A stretch of DNA of 12,241 bases from Candidatus Coatesiibacteriota bacterium (GTDB taxonomy: Bacteria > B130-G9), in contig JAFGIT010000298.1 in assembly GCA_016929465.1 (NCBI GenBank), positions 1-12,241 of the forward strand, written 5' to 3'. Shown here piece after piece: positions 1 to 8,135 of this stretch. A model generated the notes under the pieces. That model was given only the letters and a program-made list of their open reading frames with translations. It was not told the DNA's origin and did not search any database. Position 1 is the first letter of the stretch. Each line of letters begins with the position of its first letter. The translations under genes were made by a program, and so were the position numbers.

Positions 1-80
1 AGACTACTCTATCAACAATTGAAGACACAACTCAATTACCTGAACGAATGTCTGTCTTAAGTGCATAGTTCCGTCTGATT

Positions 81-116
81 ATTGGGGCGCCCCGGGGGAG
101 TCCGGTGTCTTCCAAT
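81..116 (-). terminator. possible GC-rich hairpin after the last membrane gene
   Basis: Just downstream of the stop codon at 125 (minus strand), ATTGG at 81-85 can pair with CCAAT at 112-116. Between them lie the overlapping palindromes GGGGCGCCCC (84-93) and CCCCGGGG (90-97). This could fold into a GC-rich stem ending the two-gene membrane-protein transcript. No T-run follows on the minus strand, so it is not a canonical intrinsic terminator, and the pairing is imperfect. The remaining bases 1-80 contain no gene I can support. Confidence 0.3.
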
Positions 117-124
117 AGGCACCA

Positions 125-2248
125 TCAATAGATCTCCGCTCCGGGGAACTCCTCGACCTTCCAAAACAGCGTCTGCCCTATCTGTGAGGGTGGATCGAGC
201 AAACTGAATATGGCTGTCTCGACGACGCCGTCTATGCCCTGGTTCCACTCCCGCCATGGGCCGTTCAACTGCAGAATAGCGCATGGTTTCCCGACAAATT
301 CAGCCCAACTATCTTTTGCTCTCAGAGCCTTGATGTGCGTCGATGCGCTGTCTCGAAATCTCTGCGGCCTGAGCTGCATGTCGATATGCTCTGATAGGTT
401 GAAATTCGAGGTCCGTCTGCTGTAGAGAATATCGAGCCGAACCTCCGCGTCAGTGGCATGCCAGATTCTCGCAGCCCCGGCAAAGGCCTGTGATTGCCTC
501 CCGAGAATTCTCGGCGCAAAGGTCGTTCTCCTCATCTTCGGGAATGGGGCAGGATAGGGGATGATGCCCGCCCACGCATATATGACGTCATTCGCCTTGT
601 CGGAAGAATCCCCGAATGTCGATCTCCGCATGAATTCTGAAGCAGGAATCGACTCGGGCGGCAGCACGCGAAGCGCACGCCCATCGCTGTCGGTGAGCCC
701 GGCCGGGGTATAATATGTATATCCACCGACCGAAGAGGGTAGGCTGACAATTCCCCGGTTGACAATCGCGAGCGAAATGAGTAGCCCGTAGATCGCAACT
801 CGAATCGGCTTGCTCCGCAAGAGCAGCCCGACCATGAGCGCGGGCTTTTTGAAGCGAAGTACAACCAGAAAGAGCGCCAGCGTGATGGACACCCCGATTC
901 CGAATGGTCCCATGACTGCGAATCCGTATCCCCCTGCGGACTGCGAATAAGCAGCTAGACCACACATCAGCAGCATCAAGACCGGAATGAAGATACGGAT
1001 GGATCGCCTTACATCACGCTTTCGATAAATGCGAAGAATGACCCATATTCCGACGAAGCCGATCGCGGTCATGATCGCCAGCATCAAGATGCTCTTCCAG
1101 ATGCCGTGATGGGTCGTGTAAGCCGGTATCTTGGCGGCGTGCCATAGGAAGTACAGAGACACGTAAAGCTCCCTCAATAAGACGGTAACTGCGGCAAGCG
1201 CCACCCAGGTCCGCGCCTTTCGCCACCAGGGGCGCGAGTCTATGTCGGGGCGGTCTCCGACCTTGAGCCCCAGCACGGAGTAGATGAGGATCGCGGCGGA
1301 AAGCGTCAGGAAGAAATTGGTAGGATAGAAGAGATACGCGATCTGGCCAATCAGGAAAGCGTAGAAGACATTGGCGAATATCGACCTCGGATGCTCCGTA
1401 AGGTCCTTTAATGAGACACGATTGAGCAGGCAGATGGCAAGCATCAGCGCCTGGAAAATGGGGACCAGATCGCTTTCGCCCATCGCCATGGAAATGCTGA
1501 CCGTGGGGACACTCGGCACGTTGAAGAGCAGGAATACGACGGGTACCAGGAATGCGAAGTCCCACCTCTTGAAATACCTCGGCCCAGACGTCTCGCCTTC
1601 CTGCATGTGGACCTCTTGTGGCTTGGGCCCCCTATAAGGTAAAAGCATCCCGATTCCCGCAGGGATGCCGAGAACGCAAAGCATCGAGACCAGCCAGCCA
1701 AGAGCGGTTTGAGGAGGGATGTCTGTTACCGAAAGCACGACTCCGCTACAGGCGATAACGACAACGCCGAACGCTCGGAGTATAAGACTAACAGCTCCTA
1801 TGTGCCTTAACTGCCTCGAGCCCAATGTTCTCAATAGCGCAACGCCGACAAGGAGCGACAGCGTTCCGGCGGCTATCAAGACCGTCATCCACCTTGCCTT
1901 CGAGCCGAATCCAGTCTGTAATCTTGATAAATCCATCGCTGCAAACAAAAGGCATAGCGTTAAGAGCCCCCACCAAATCGCTGCAAAGGCACGTCCAGCC
2001 ACCTGTATGACTGAAGCGATACCACGCCCTCGCCGGCCAGCACCGGGCGAGACTGCAAGACCTATACCCAGCACAGAGAGAAAGACGATCGAGGCATCGA
2101 GAAGAAAATGCCCGAGGCCTATATTCGACCAGAAAAGGTGATATACGCTATCAGAGACCTTCTCAAATGCGTGGTACACCGGCCCGACTTCAGACCCGGT
2201 GAAGAAGGGGAACTGCCGAGTAAATATTGATTGTGCGCTCGAATGCAA
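125..2248 (-). CDS. polytopic membrane protein of unknown family (paralog 2)
   Basis: I do not recognise this 707-aa family. The N-terminal two thirds hold roughly a dozen hydrophobic segments, so it is an integral membrane protein. The last ~180 residues are mostly hydrophilic and probably form a soluble domain. It is a clear paralog of the gene immediately upstream (2275-4347). Both have PPQTALGW at residues 178-185, followed by a shared (I/L)GxPAGIG. Both also share QALxLxICLxNRV and the C-terminal LDxLYSRR motif (605-612 here), and the final 103 residues align without gaps. The start is TTG at 2248, chosen because the N-terminus then aligns with the paralog; an AGGA lies 10 nt upstream, a weak ribosome site. 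The 26-bp gap to the upstream paralog implies one operon made by tandem duplication. No catalytic motif is recognisable; transporter, polymerase and enzyme roles all remain open. Confidence 0.85.
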   Translation of the reverse strand: MHSSAQSIFTRQFPFFTGSEVGPVYHAFEKVSDSVYHLFWSNIGLGHFLLDASIVFLSVLGIGLAVSPGAGRRGRGIASVIQVAGRAFAAIWWGLLTLCLLFAAMDLSRLQTGFGSKARWMTVLIAAGTLSLLVGVALLRTLGSRQLRHIGAVSLILRAFGVVVIACSGVVLSVTDIPPQTALGWLVSMLCVLGIPAGIGMLLPYRGPKPQEVHMQEGETSGPRYFKRWDFAFLVPVVFLLFNVPSVPTVSISMAMGESDLVPIFQALMLAICLLNRVSLKDLTEHPRSIFANVFYAFLIGQIAYLFYPTNFFLTLSAAILIYSVLGLKVGDRPDIDSRPWWRKARTWVALAAVTVLLRELYVSLYFLWHAAKIPAYTTHHGIWKSILMLAIMTAIGFVGIWVILRIYRKRDVRRSIRIFIPVLMLLMCGLAAYSQSAGGYGFAVMGPFGIGVSITLALFLVVLRFKKPALMVGLLLRSKPIRVAIYGLLISLAIVNRGIVSLPSSVGGYTYYTPAGLTDSDGRALRVLPPESIPASEFMRRSTFGDSSDKANDVIYAWAGIIPYPAPFPKMRRTTFAPRILGRQSQAFAGAARIWHATDAEVRLDILYSRRTSNFNLSEHIDMQLRPQRFRDSASTHIKALRAKDSWAEFVGKPCAILQLNGPWREWNQGIDGVVETAIFSLLDPPSQIGQTLFWKVEEFPGAEIY

Positions 2249-2274
2249 TTGGTGTTGTTCCTATCTATCCGGGT

Positions 2275-4347
2275 TTATTTAATCGTGACCCCTGGCATGC
2301 CATCCATCCGCCAGATGTGTTTCAGAGCCTCGTGGCCCGGCGAATTCAAGAGCGCGATGATCGCCACTTCTACGACAGATGCGGGAAGGTCATTCCAAGA
2401 GCGGCAAGGGCTACACGGATCCAGGATGGCGCGGGGATATTTGACATACTCCCGCCAGGCTTCGATTTGCTTCAGATTGTTCAGGGCCACTTCGGCCCGG
2501 CGCCTGATGCGTTTGGGCATGAGCTGTAGTTTCAGATGATCTGAGAGGCTTGTTCCTGTCAGACGGCGGCTATATAGAACATCAAGCCTCGTATCCGAAG
2601 CCATCTCGGCTCGCGTCATTCTCGCGGCACCGGCAATAAACTGTGATGGGTTTCCCAATAGCCTTGGAATTCGCACAAACGCCTTTGGAAGAACGGCGGG
2701 CATGCCGACTACGCCGGCCCAAACTTGGAGAGAATCCGCGCGAGCTCCGTTGATGTCACCGAAGATCGATTGCTGAAGAAACCCAGATGCGGAAGTGCTC
2801 TCGGGCGATAAAACCTCAAGAGCGCGGTATCCGTTCTCCAACATGGGCGCCGATGAATAATGCAGAAGTCCAAATGGAAGGGAGGGATAGTTGTTGAGAC
2901 CGCGAGCTAGAATCGCAATCACGACCATTGCCGCATATACGGCCAATCTTGCTGGTCTTCCCCTTAAAACTCTTGCGGCCAGGATGGCGGGTCTCTTGAA
3001 GACTAAAACGACCAAGATCAATGGAAGTGTCACGATGGCCCCGATCTTAAGGGAGAGCATGGAACTCTCGGTCCAACTCGGGAACGGGCCGCCCTCTGAA
3101 TACCTCCTCCAGAGGACAGTCGCGCAGATGAAAGCGAGCACGCTGATAATGGTGAATCTTATGAGTCGCCTAAGGTCTATTTTTCGCCGGATAATCATGT
3201 CAATCAGTATTGCGAAAATGTAGATGGCAACTATCAGCATTGCCCCTCCTTCCCTCCCGATTTTTTCGGCCGAGTAGGATAGATACTGATAGAGCATCCA
3301 ACCAAAAGCGGCGCTTATCGCCCAGAACCGACCCTGCTGCCACCATTTTCTTGGGGCGATTTCGCCTTCCCCGGCGACCCTAAGAGATAGTATCAGGCAA
3401 ACCATAAAGGCCAAGAGAGTCGCGGTAGATGGATCGAATTGTGCAGCAGGCACGCATAGGCGAAGGGCAATTGCGGCGCCCAAGACATTACCGAAAAGGG
3501 ACCTCGAATTCTCCGCAATCTCCTTCTCCGGGACGCGGTTGAATAAGCATATCGATAAGAGAAGTGCCTGTAGCGGTGGAGCTATATAGCTCTGCCATAG
3601 TTCCGGGATCAAGCGATTTCCCCTGACCAGCATATAGACAAATAGAACGGCTAATGTGAAATCCCAAGCGCTAAAATAGCGGGCGCCCTTCAGGATGCGG
3701 TCTGGCAGGGGCATGGTCTCCTCGGCTGTCTGATTCGAAAGCACGAGGCCGATGCCTGCCGGTACCCCAAGTATCGAGAGCTGGACGACCACCCACCCCA
3801 GGGCAGTTTGCGGTGGAAAATCGACGATATGAAGGAGCGAGGCGCAGCCGAACGCGACGATCAAGCCGCTCATTCTGACGAGAATATCCGATCTGAGAAC
3901 GCCCACTCGGTCATCCTTGAGCCGTCGGAGGCCTTTCACACCAGCGGCAATCAGACCGGCGGCTATGAGCGCGAATACGACAGTCCAAAGCGAGTGTTCG
4001 CCGCGCTCTAAGGGCAACCGGTGGATATCGATTGCAGCGATCAGGAGGCAAAGCGCAGTGACACCGCACCAAAGCGCGCCCCAGACGCGCCCAGCCCTAA
4101 TTAGAAGTGAAATGACGTCTCTTTTCACATAGTGCTTGCCAGAGCTCATGGCTAGGCTCAGAAGGAGAAAACCGACAGCCAGAAATGCTGTATCAGAAAT
4201 GAAGTGGCCGGCCTTTACCTCTGCCCAATCGAGCCTATACGTGCCGGTCGCGATTTGCTGTAGAGGGGTAAAAGTGGAGTTGTCTGCCAGCTGCGAGAAG
4301 AGTGGTATTTTCCTCGCGAATAGCAATTGTCCAAGTGGGCACGTCAA
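2275..4347 (-). CDS. polytopic membrane protein of unknown family (paralog 1)
   Basis: This 690-aa protein is a paralog of the downstream gene at 125-2248. Hydrophobic stretches lie around residues 51-68, 89-107, 119-136, 157-175, 182-203, 229-242, 286-300, 308-322, 341-357, 368-385, 398-412, 430-449 and 467-482. A more hydrophilic domain covers about 483-690. Shared motifs are PPQTALGW (178-185), (P/A)RYF..WDF near 222-230, QALLLSICLFNRV (260-272) and LDVLYSRR (588-595), followed by an LSxHxxLQLxPxR pattern. The start is TTG at 4347, preceded by GAGAGG with 8-nt spacing; no better in-frame start lies upstream. It is first in a two-gene operon behind a near-consensus sigma70 promoter (4398-4426). 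I do not recognise the family and see no known enzymatic signature. Membrane location is well supported; function is not. Confidence 0.87.
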   Translation of the reverse strand: MTCPLGQLLFARKIPLFSQLADNSTFTPLQQIATGTYRLDWAEVKAGHFISDTAFLAVGFLLLSLAMSSGKHYVKRDVISLLIRAGRVWGALWCGVTALCLLIAAIDIHRLPLERGEHSLWTVVFALIAAGLIAAGVKGLRRLKDDRVGVLRSDILVRMSGLIVAFGCASLLHIVDFPPQTALGWVVVQLSILGVPAGIGLVLSNQTAEETMPLPDRILKGARYFSAWDFTLAVLFVYMLVRGNRLIPELWQSYIAPPLQALLLSICLFNRVPEKEIAENSRSLFGNVLGAAIALRLCVPAAQFDPSTATLLAFMVCLILSLRVAGEGEIAPRKWWQQGRFWAISAAFGWMLYQYLSYSAEKIGREGGAMLIVAIYIFAILIDMIIRRKIDLRRLIRFTIISVLAFICATVLWRRYSEGGPFPSWTESSMLSLKIGAIVTLPLILVVLVFKRPAILAARVLRGRPARLAVYAAMVVIAILARGLNNYPSLPFGLLHYSSAPMLENGYRALEVLSPESTSASGFLQQSIFGDINGARADSLQVWAGVVGMPAVLPKAFVRIPRLLGNPSQFIAGAARMTRAEMASDTRLDVLYSRRLTGTSLSDHLKLQLMPKRIRRRAEVALNNLKQIEAWREYVKYPRAILDPCSPCRSWNDLPASVVEVAIIALLNSPGHEALKHIWRMDGMPGVTIK

Positions 4348-4355
4348 CTGACCGG

Positions 4356-4361
4356 CCTCTC
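4356..4361 (-). promoter_or_regulatory. ribosome binding site supporting a TTG start
   Basis: On the minus strand GAGAGG lies 8 nt before the TTG at 4347. There is no ATG or GTG start just upstream in the same frame, so this site decides the start of the 690-aa membrane gene. Confidence 0.6.
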
Positions 4362-4397
4362 GATGGGGAATACATAAAACATAATATCCACATAATA

Positions 4398-4426
4398 ACT
4401 ATAAGTATTGGGATAGAGGAAGTCAA
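4398..4426 (-). promoter_or_regulatory. sigma70-type promoter for the membrane-protein operon
   Basis: On the minus strand TTGACT (4421-4426) and TATAGT (4398-4403) are separated by exactly 17 bp. Each matches five of six consensus bases. The predicted transcription start is near 4391, giving a leader of about 45 nt before the TTG start at 4347. Of the promoters proposed in this window it has the best match, and it indicates that the paralog pair can be expressed independently of the propeller gene upstream. Confidence 0.7.
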
Positions 4427-4457
4427 GCAAGTCATAGGCAGGTACTATGAGCGGGGC

Positions 4458-4489
4458 GGGGAATAGGGGGAAATCTCCCCCGATTCCCT
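4458..4489 (-). terminator. strong hairpin downstream of the propeller gene
   Basis: An inverted repeat pairs 4459-4471 with 4476-4488: twelve pairs with one internal mismatch (A4465/G4482) around a four-base loop. It sits about 30 nt past the propeller gene stop (4521) and just upstream of the promoter for the membrane operon, where a terminator is expected. There is no T-tract on either strand, so it may be a non-canonical terminator or an mRNA 3'-end stabiliser. Confidence 0.5.
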
Positions 4490-4520
4490 ATTTCGGCTAG
4501 GCCGCAAGGCGCGAGGAAAG

Positions 4521-6221
4521 TCAGTCAGCCGTAGCCGCGCCGACTGTGAAGTAAGGCCAGATGTCGCTGGTGTTGCCATTGACATCCGTGGCCATGAGTT
4601 CGAGGAGGAACCTGCCGGGAGCAAGCATTCCGGCGTCGATATTCAATTCGAGGCTGAATTCATCCGGCGAATCACCTCGCGTGAGCGAATACCCGGTCGA
4701 CTGCCCATTGATGAGCACATCGACCGAAGATATCTTAGAAGCTCCCTGCGGGTGATACACATTCGCTTCTATCGAGAGGGAGCCGCCCTGGTCGGTGACC
4801 TCAGAGAGCCCGTACCCGGCGGTTGTTATCTTAGGCCTTGCCTCGGTCGATTCGGAGCTTTTGCCAAAGGCGTAGAGAGAACAAGTCACAGGGAAGTCAA
4901 AGTCCTGAGCAAACATGTAGATGCGGTTATCAGGCCCAACAGCGGGCTCGCAGTTCGACCAGTTGAGGTCCGTTGAGCTCGAAGGGAATTCCTCGTGTGC
5001 TATCTCCTCCCCCTGGGAGTCAAAGACGTCGCAGCATCCGACGCTTGACTGCTCAATGCCCTGCTCGAGCTGAACGTATGAATAGAAAATATACACACAC
5101 CCGTCGGCATCGACGATCGGATGCTTCATCAGGGAGTATCTTCTCTCCCTATTGTTGGACCATTCATTCGACCATAGAAGCGCGCCATCTCGGTTTATTG
5201 CAGTCAGGACGCCTGCTAGACTGCTGTCGTCCCAGCCTCTTTGCCAGAAGGCATAGTATATGCCATGAGCTGAATCCATCGCCAATGGAAAACCTCTGCC
5301 GCTGTTGATCCCATCGTCATAATAAAGGTCCGACGGCGTGAACTCCCACTCAACGGCACCTGTTGTCATATTCATCGCGATGACGCCCGCTTCCCTGTGA
5401 TCGAGACTGCTACGTACCAGGCAGAGATTGTTCGCATTATCGACAAGGGGCATCCCGAGAACGATATTGTCCTGTCGCCAGAATAATTCCCCGCTCGAGA
5501 GGAAGCAAAGCAACGAGGCGGGGGTCTCTGATGCATAGACATCATTCAGGTTGGCTGTGCTAACGAGTATAATCGAATTCTGGTTTACTGCCGGCGGATA
5601 GAGGATATTGAGATTGCCCAGTTCGAACATCCACGTCAGGCTTCCATCAACCCACCACATGTTCGCCAGCGCACAGGCAGATCCTATCGAATCATCGTCC
5701 TTTCGCATGGGCAGAATGATCTCTCCGTCCGGTGCGATTGCCGGAGTCTTGAAGTAGAAGTCGTTCAAGGGACCGGGGATCGTATATTCATCTAGCTCGT
5801 TGCCGCTGACATCAAATGCGTGAAGGGTGTTCACCAGGCCTGCATATAACGTATCCCCGCTGATTACACCGACCTCTGTTCCAGCATTATAGGCAGGCCC
5901 GAGGTCCTTCTGATAGAGCAATTGGCCGCCAGGGCCAAAGGCGTAGAGGTTGTGGCTCAAGGCGAAGACCGAACCGCTCTCCGAGACCGTCGCATACACC
6001 GGGCCATAGTGGAATTGCTCCGCGTCAGGCGGAGTCTGTGACTTCCAGAGCAGGGCAATATCCTCGCCTGGTCCGGACCTCGTACTCTGAAATGTCCGAG
6101 CGCTGTTCGCGCCGACCATGGCCCAGGGCGATTCCGCCTGAGCCCGGTAGGTTGGGAAAAAAATCGTGACGCTGATCAAGGTCAGCACAAAAGACCAGAA
6201 CGCGCTTCGTCTTGGAAGCAT
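4521..6221 (-). CDS. secreted PQQ-type beta-propeller protein with C-terminal Ig-like domain
   Basis: This is an exported protein of about 566 aa. Numbering from the alternative ATG at 6227, residues 1-31 look like a signal peptide (RR, hydrophobic core, then AQA before Glu32). Residues ~35-460 contain about seven blade-like repeats of the PQQ/quinoprotein propeller type, each with a strand such as YAFGPGGQLLYQ, AMNMTTGAVEWEF or AINRDGALLWS followed by a PxVD/DG-type turn. Residues ~464-568 form a beta-rich, Ig-like domain with DVLINGQSTG and ATDVNGNTSD. Such propellers usually bind or scaffold rather than catalyse; no cofactor site is evident. I prefer the ATG at 6221 because GGAGG lies 6 nt before it, whereas the ATG at 6227 directly abuts GGAGG. 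A hairpin follows the gene. The fold is well supported; the ligand is unknown. Confidence 0.88.
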   Translation of the reverse strand: MLPRRSAFWSFVLTLISVTIFFPTYRAQAESPWAMVGANSARTFQSTRSGPGEDIALLWKSQTPPDAEQFHYGPVYATVSESGSVFALSHNLYAFGPGGQLLYQKDLGPAYNAGTEVGVISGDTLYAGLVNTLHAFDVSGNELDEYTIPGPLNDFYFKTPAIAPDGEIILPMRKDDDSIGSACALANMWWVDGSLTWMFELGNLNILYPPAVNQNSIILVSTANLNDVYASETPASLLCFLSSGELFWRQDNIVLGMPLVDNANNLCLVRSSLDHREAGVIAMNMTTGAVEWEFTPSDLYYDDGINSGRGFPLAMDSAHGIYYAFWQRGWDDSSLAGVLTAINRDGALLWSNEWSNNRERRYSLMKHPIVDADGCVYIFYSYVQLEQGIEQSSVGCCDVFDSQGEEIAHEEFPSSSTDLNWSNCEPAVGPDNRIYMFAQDFDFPVTCSLYAFGKSSESTEARPKITTAGYGLSEVTDQGGSLSIEANVYHPQGASKISSVDVLINGQSTGYSLTRGDSPDEFSLELNIDAGMLAPGRFLLELMATDVNGNTSDIWPYFTVGAATAD

Positions 6222-6227
6222 GTCCAT

Positions 6228-6232
6228 CCTCC
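6228..6232 (-). promoter_or_regulatory. ribosome binding site that decides the propeller start
   Basis: On the minus strand GGAGG is placed 6 nt before the ATG at 6221 but 0 nt before the ATG at 6227. A second, weaker GAGG 4 nt before 6227 leaves the longer form possible. Confidence 0.6.
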
Positions 6233-6300
6233 CTCTTCCCGTTGTGGTTAGTTAGGGTAGCCCGAGAATCCCCTGTACATAGCATCAACTATCACTGTAA

Positions 6301-6329
6301 AATATGACCAGATCAGGCGAAAACGTCAA
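6301..6329 (-). promoter_or_regulatory. candidate promoter of the propeller gene
   Basis: On the minus strand TTGACG (6324-6329) and CATATT (6301-6306) are separated by 17 bp (five and four matches to consensus). It lies in the 207-bp gap between the glycosyltransferase stop and the propeller start, and would give a leader of roughly 70 nt. Its presence suggests the propeller gene need not depend on read-through from the glycosyltransferase gene. Confidence 0.45.
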
Positions 6330-6435
6330 TTATGAGGTAGGCGCTGGCGGTCGAAGGGCTATCAGAGAGAGCTTCTTCGGATTCAGACCCGAATACTGCG
6401 CAGAGTCAGCTTGTCGGTCTGTATCAATAGAGTCC

Positions 6436-8031
6436 TCATCGTTTTCTGTAGAGGATGAACCGGTACTTGTGGAACAAATCGAGCATCGCCTCATCCCCCA
6501 CGAGCTCGTAATCCACGTTCAGGACCTCGTGGTCCAGCAGCATATTCTGGTAGTTGTGCTCCGACCAGGTCTGGCCTGTGACATCGACGAGTAGGAGGTA
6601 GTTAGGCTTCCGGCGGAAGATATACATGGGTTCGAATTTCGCATGTGCCTCTCCCTCGAGGTGTGCGATATAGCGGTCCATCAGCCCCCGCATGTCGATC
6701 GTCTTCAGCTTCGAGTAGTATGGGATCAAACCCGCCTCCCCCAGGGCGACAGTTGAGTTCGGGGGAATCTCCTCTCGCATCATGCAGGCAATCGAATAAT
6801 ATTCCCTGTTCAGAAGATCTCGAACCAGATAGCCCGAAGGGCTCCCTGTCACCACAGCAATGTCCACGACGTGATAGACAATCAGCGCGATGATTGTGAC
6901 AATGATGGCGCCATACAGACTCCGCCGCGACCTCTTTTGGCTTCTCGCCTCACCAAGACGGTCCCAGAGCCGCACTGTGCCGAATTGCACCAGCAGCACC
7001 ACCGCGGGTATCACCGGCATAAACAGCCTGTAGCTCCCCATCCAGTCGCCTCCTGAGTAGATGATGAAGGCAGACATCGCGACCAATTGCCACAGAAGGA
7101 ACCAGTATCCAGCCTTCGCATTCTTGTCGTGAACCTCCAATTCACGCTTTCGGTTGATGAAGATCGGGCTCAGACAGAGGAATATGAATGGGCCGAAGAT
7201 CGTTGCGATCCCGAAGCCGAAATATTCGAGGCCATCCCAGAATTGTGCCGCACCACCTCCGGTGGCCTTCGCGTAGAAAGTGTTCGGGAAGATATCTCCA
7301 TAGTAGGAGTATCTCCACGCAATGAAGCCAGCGAAAGGTATCGAGTATGCCGCAACATTGATGAGCATCCGCTTGAAGCTGCCCGCTTGCCGCACAGTGC
7401 GGAAAAAGACCATCGATAACGCGGCGAGATACAGAATCGGGATTTCCGGTCTTGTGATTGAGGCCAGAAAGAAAAGGAGCGAGAACAGGATGTGATCTCT
7501 CACTCTCGACCCCCTGCCGACAACTATCTTCAGGCCGTAATACTGGGCCTTGGCTACTAAAAGCGCGCAAAAACTCGTCTCGAGGCCGCCTACCGTCCAT
7601 GCCACGAATTGAGGTGATGCGCATAGAAGGAGCGGCGCTAGAATCACAATTAGCAGCGGGCGAGTATCATCCTCTCCAACATCGCTTAGTAGCCGAGATG
7701 ATTTGCGCACAATTAGGACGCACAAGAGACCGGAAAAAAGGCCCAACGCCTTTGACCAAATCAAAAGCCCATGCGCGAATTCGCTCAGATTTAGGTAAAC
7801 GAGCAAAGAGAGAATCTGTGCGAAGAGAAAGTTCGAATAGCCCTCGACCCTCTCGCCAGTGTTGAAGACAAGGCCTTTACCGGTGGCCTCATTTTCCGCG
7901 TAGCGGAAGGTTATGAAGGCGTCATCGGTCGAGGAATTGATGAAGTGGAAGGCAACGAGTGCAAAGAGAAGGATTAGAATTGTGAGTGCCGTCTGTTGGC
8001 GGCCAATCATGTCCTCGAGTGCTCTGCCCAT
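6436..8031 (-). CDS. GT-C family membrane glycosyltransferase
   Basis: This 531-aa polytopic membrane protein belongs by pattern to the GT-C (GT39/ArnT/AftB-like) superfamily. Members transfer sugars from polyprenyl-phosphate donors on the outer face of the cytoplasmic membrane. After the first transmembrane helix (~16-33) comes STDDAFITFRYA with Asp36-Asp37, the expected catalytic acidic pair in the first external loop, then GERVEGYSNF (59-68). Further family-like motifs are GGLET (148-152), TRPE (193-196), YYGDIFPNTFYAK (243-255), GGDWM (327-331) and GEAGLIPY...DMRGLMD (431-452). Ten or so hydrophobic helices precede a soluble C-terminus. The ATG at 8031 is the first possible start (an in-frame TGA lies just upstream) but has no good Shine-Dalgarno; an ATG at 8010 is an alternative. 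It lies 104 bp downstream of map. Donor and acceptor cannot be told; the acceptor may be a glycan, lipid or protein. Confidence 0.88.
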   Translation of the reverse strand: MGRALEDMIGRQQTALTILILLFALVAFHFINSSTDDAFITFRYAENEATGKGLVFNTGERVEGYSNFLFAQILSLLVYLNLSEFAHGLLIWSKALGLFSGLLCVLIVRKSSRLLSDVGEDDTRPLLIVILAPLLLCASPQFVAWTVGGLETSFCALLVAKAQYYGLKIVVGRGSRVRDHILFSLLFFLASITRPEIPILYLAALSMVFFRTVRQAGSFKRMLINVAAYSIPFAGFIAWRYSYYGDIFPNTFYAKATGGGAAQFWDGLEYFGFGIATIFGPFIFLCLSPIFINRKRELEVHDKNAKAGYWFLLWQLVAMSAFIIYSGGDWMGSYRLFMPVIPAVVLLVQFGTVRLWDRLGEARSQKRSRRSLYGAIIVTIIALIVYHVVDIAVVTGSPSGYLVRDLLNREYYSIACMMREEIPPNSTVALGEAGLIPYYSKLKTIDMRGLMDRYIAHLEGEAHAKFEPMYIFRRKPNYLLLVDVTGQTWSEHNYQNMLLDHEVLNVDYELVGDEAMLDLFHKYRFILYRKR

Positions 8032-8092
8032 CGTTCAGGAGATCACCGCATTCTATCCTCGGGCCCCGCCGGCTGCCCCGCAAAATTCCCCT

Positions 8093-8108
8093 GGAGCGCA
8101 GCCGCTCT
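8093..8108 (-). terminator. short hairpin between map and the glycosyltransferase gene
   Basis: GAGCG (8094-8098) pairs with CGCTC (8103-8107) around the loop CAGC, with one further G-T pair. It falls 28 bp after the map stop codon in a 104-bp gap. On the minus strand ATTTT follows a few bases later. The stem is short, so termination is uncertain and read-through into the glycosyltransferase gene is plausible. Confidence 0.25.
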
Positions 8109-8135
8109 TAGGGTTGGCTTTCCCGAATGATTGCA

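Noticed and set aside
17-37. AATTGA/TCAATT hairpin near the window start
   Set aside because: A six-pair AT-rich stem with a 9-base loop is too weak to call.
1014-1565. 183-aa minus-strand open frame
   Set aside because: It lies in another frame wholly inside the 707-aa membrane gene, whose frame has coherent transmembrane pattern and a paralog.
1719-2141. 140-aa plus-strand open frame
   Set aside because: It is antisense to the membrane gene, has no recognisable motif and shows no supporting ribosome site.
6304-6594. 96-aa plus-strand open frame
   Set aside because: It mostly overlaps the end of the glycosyltransferase gene antisense and the candidate propeller promoter, with no motif or ribosome site.
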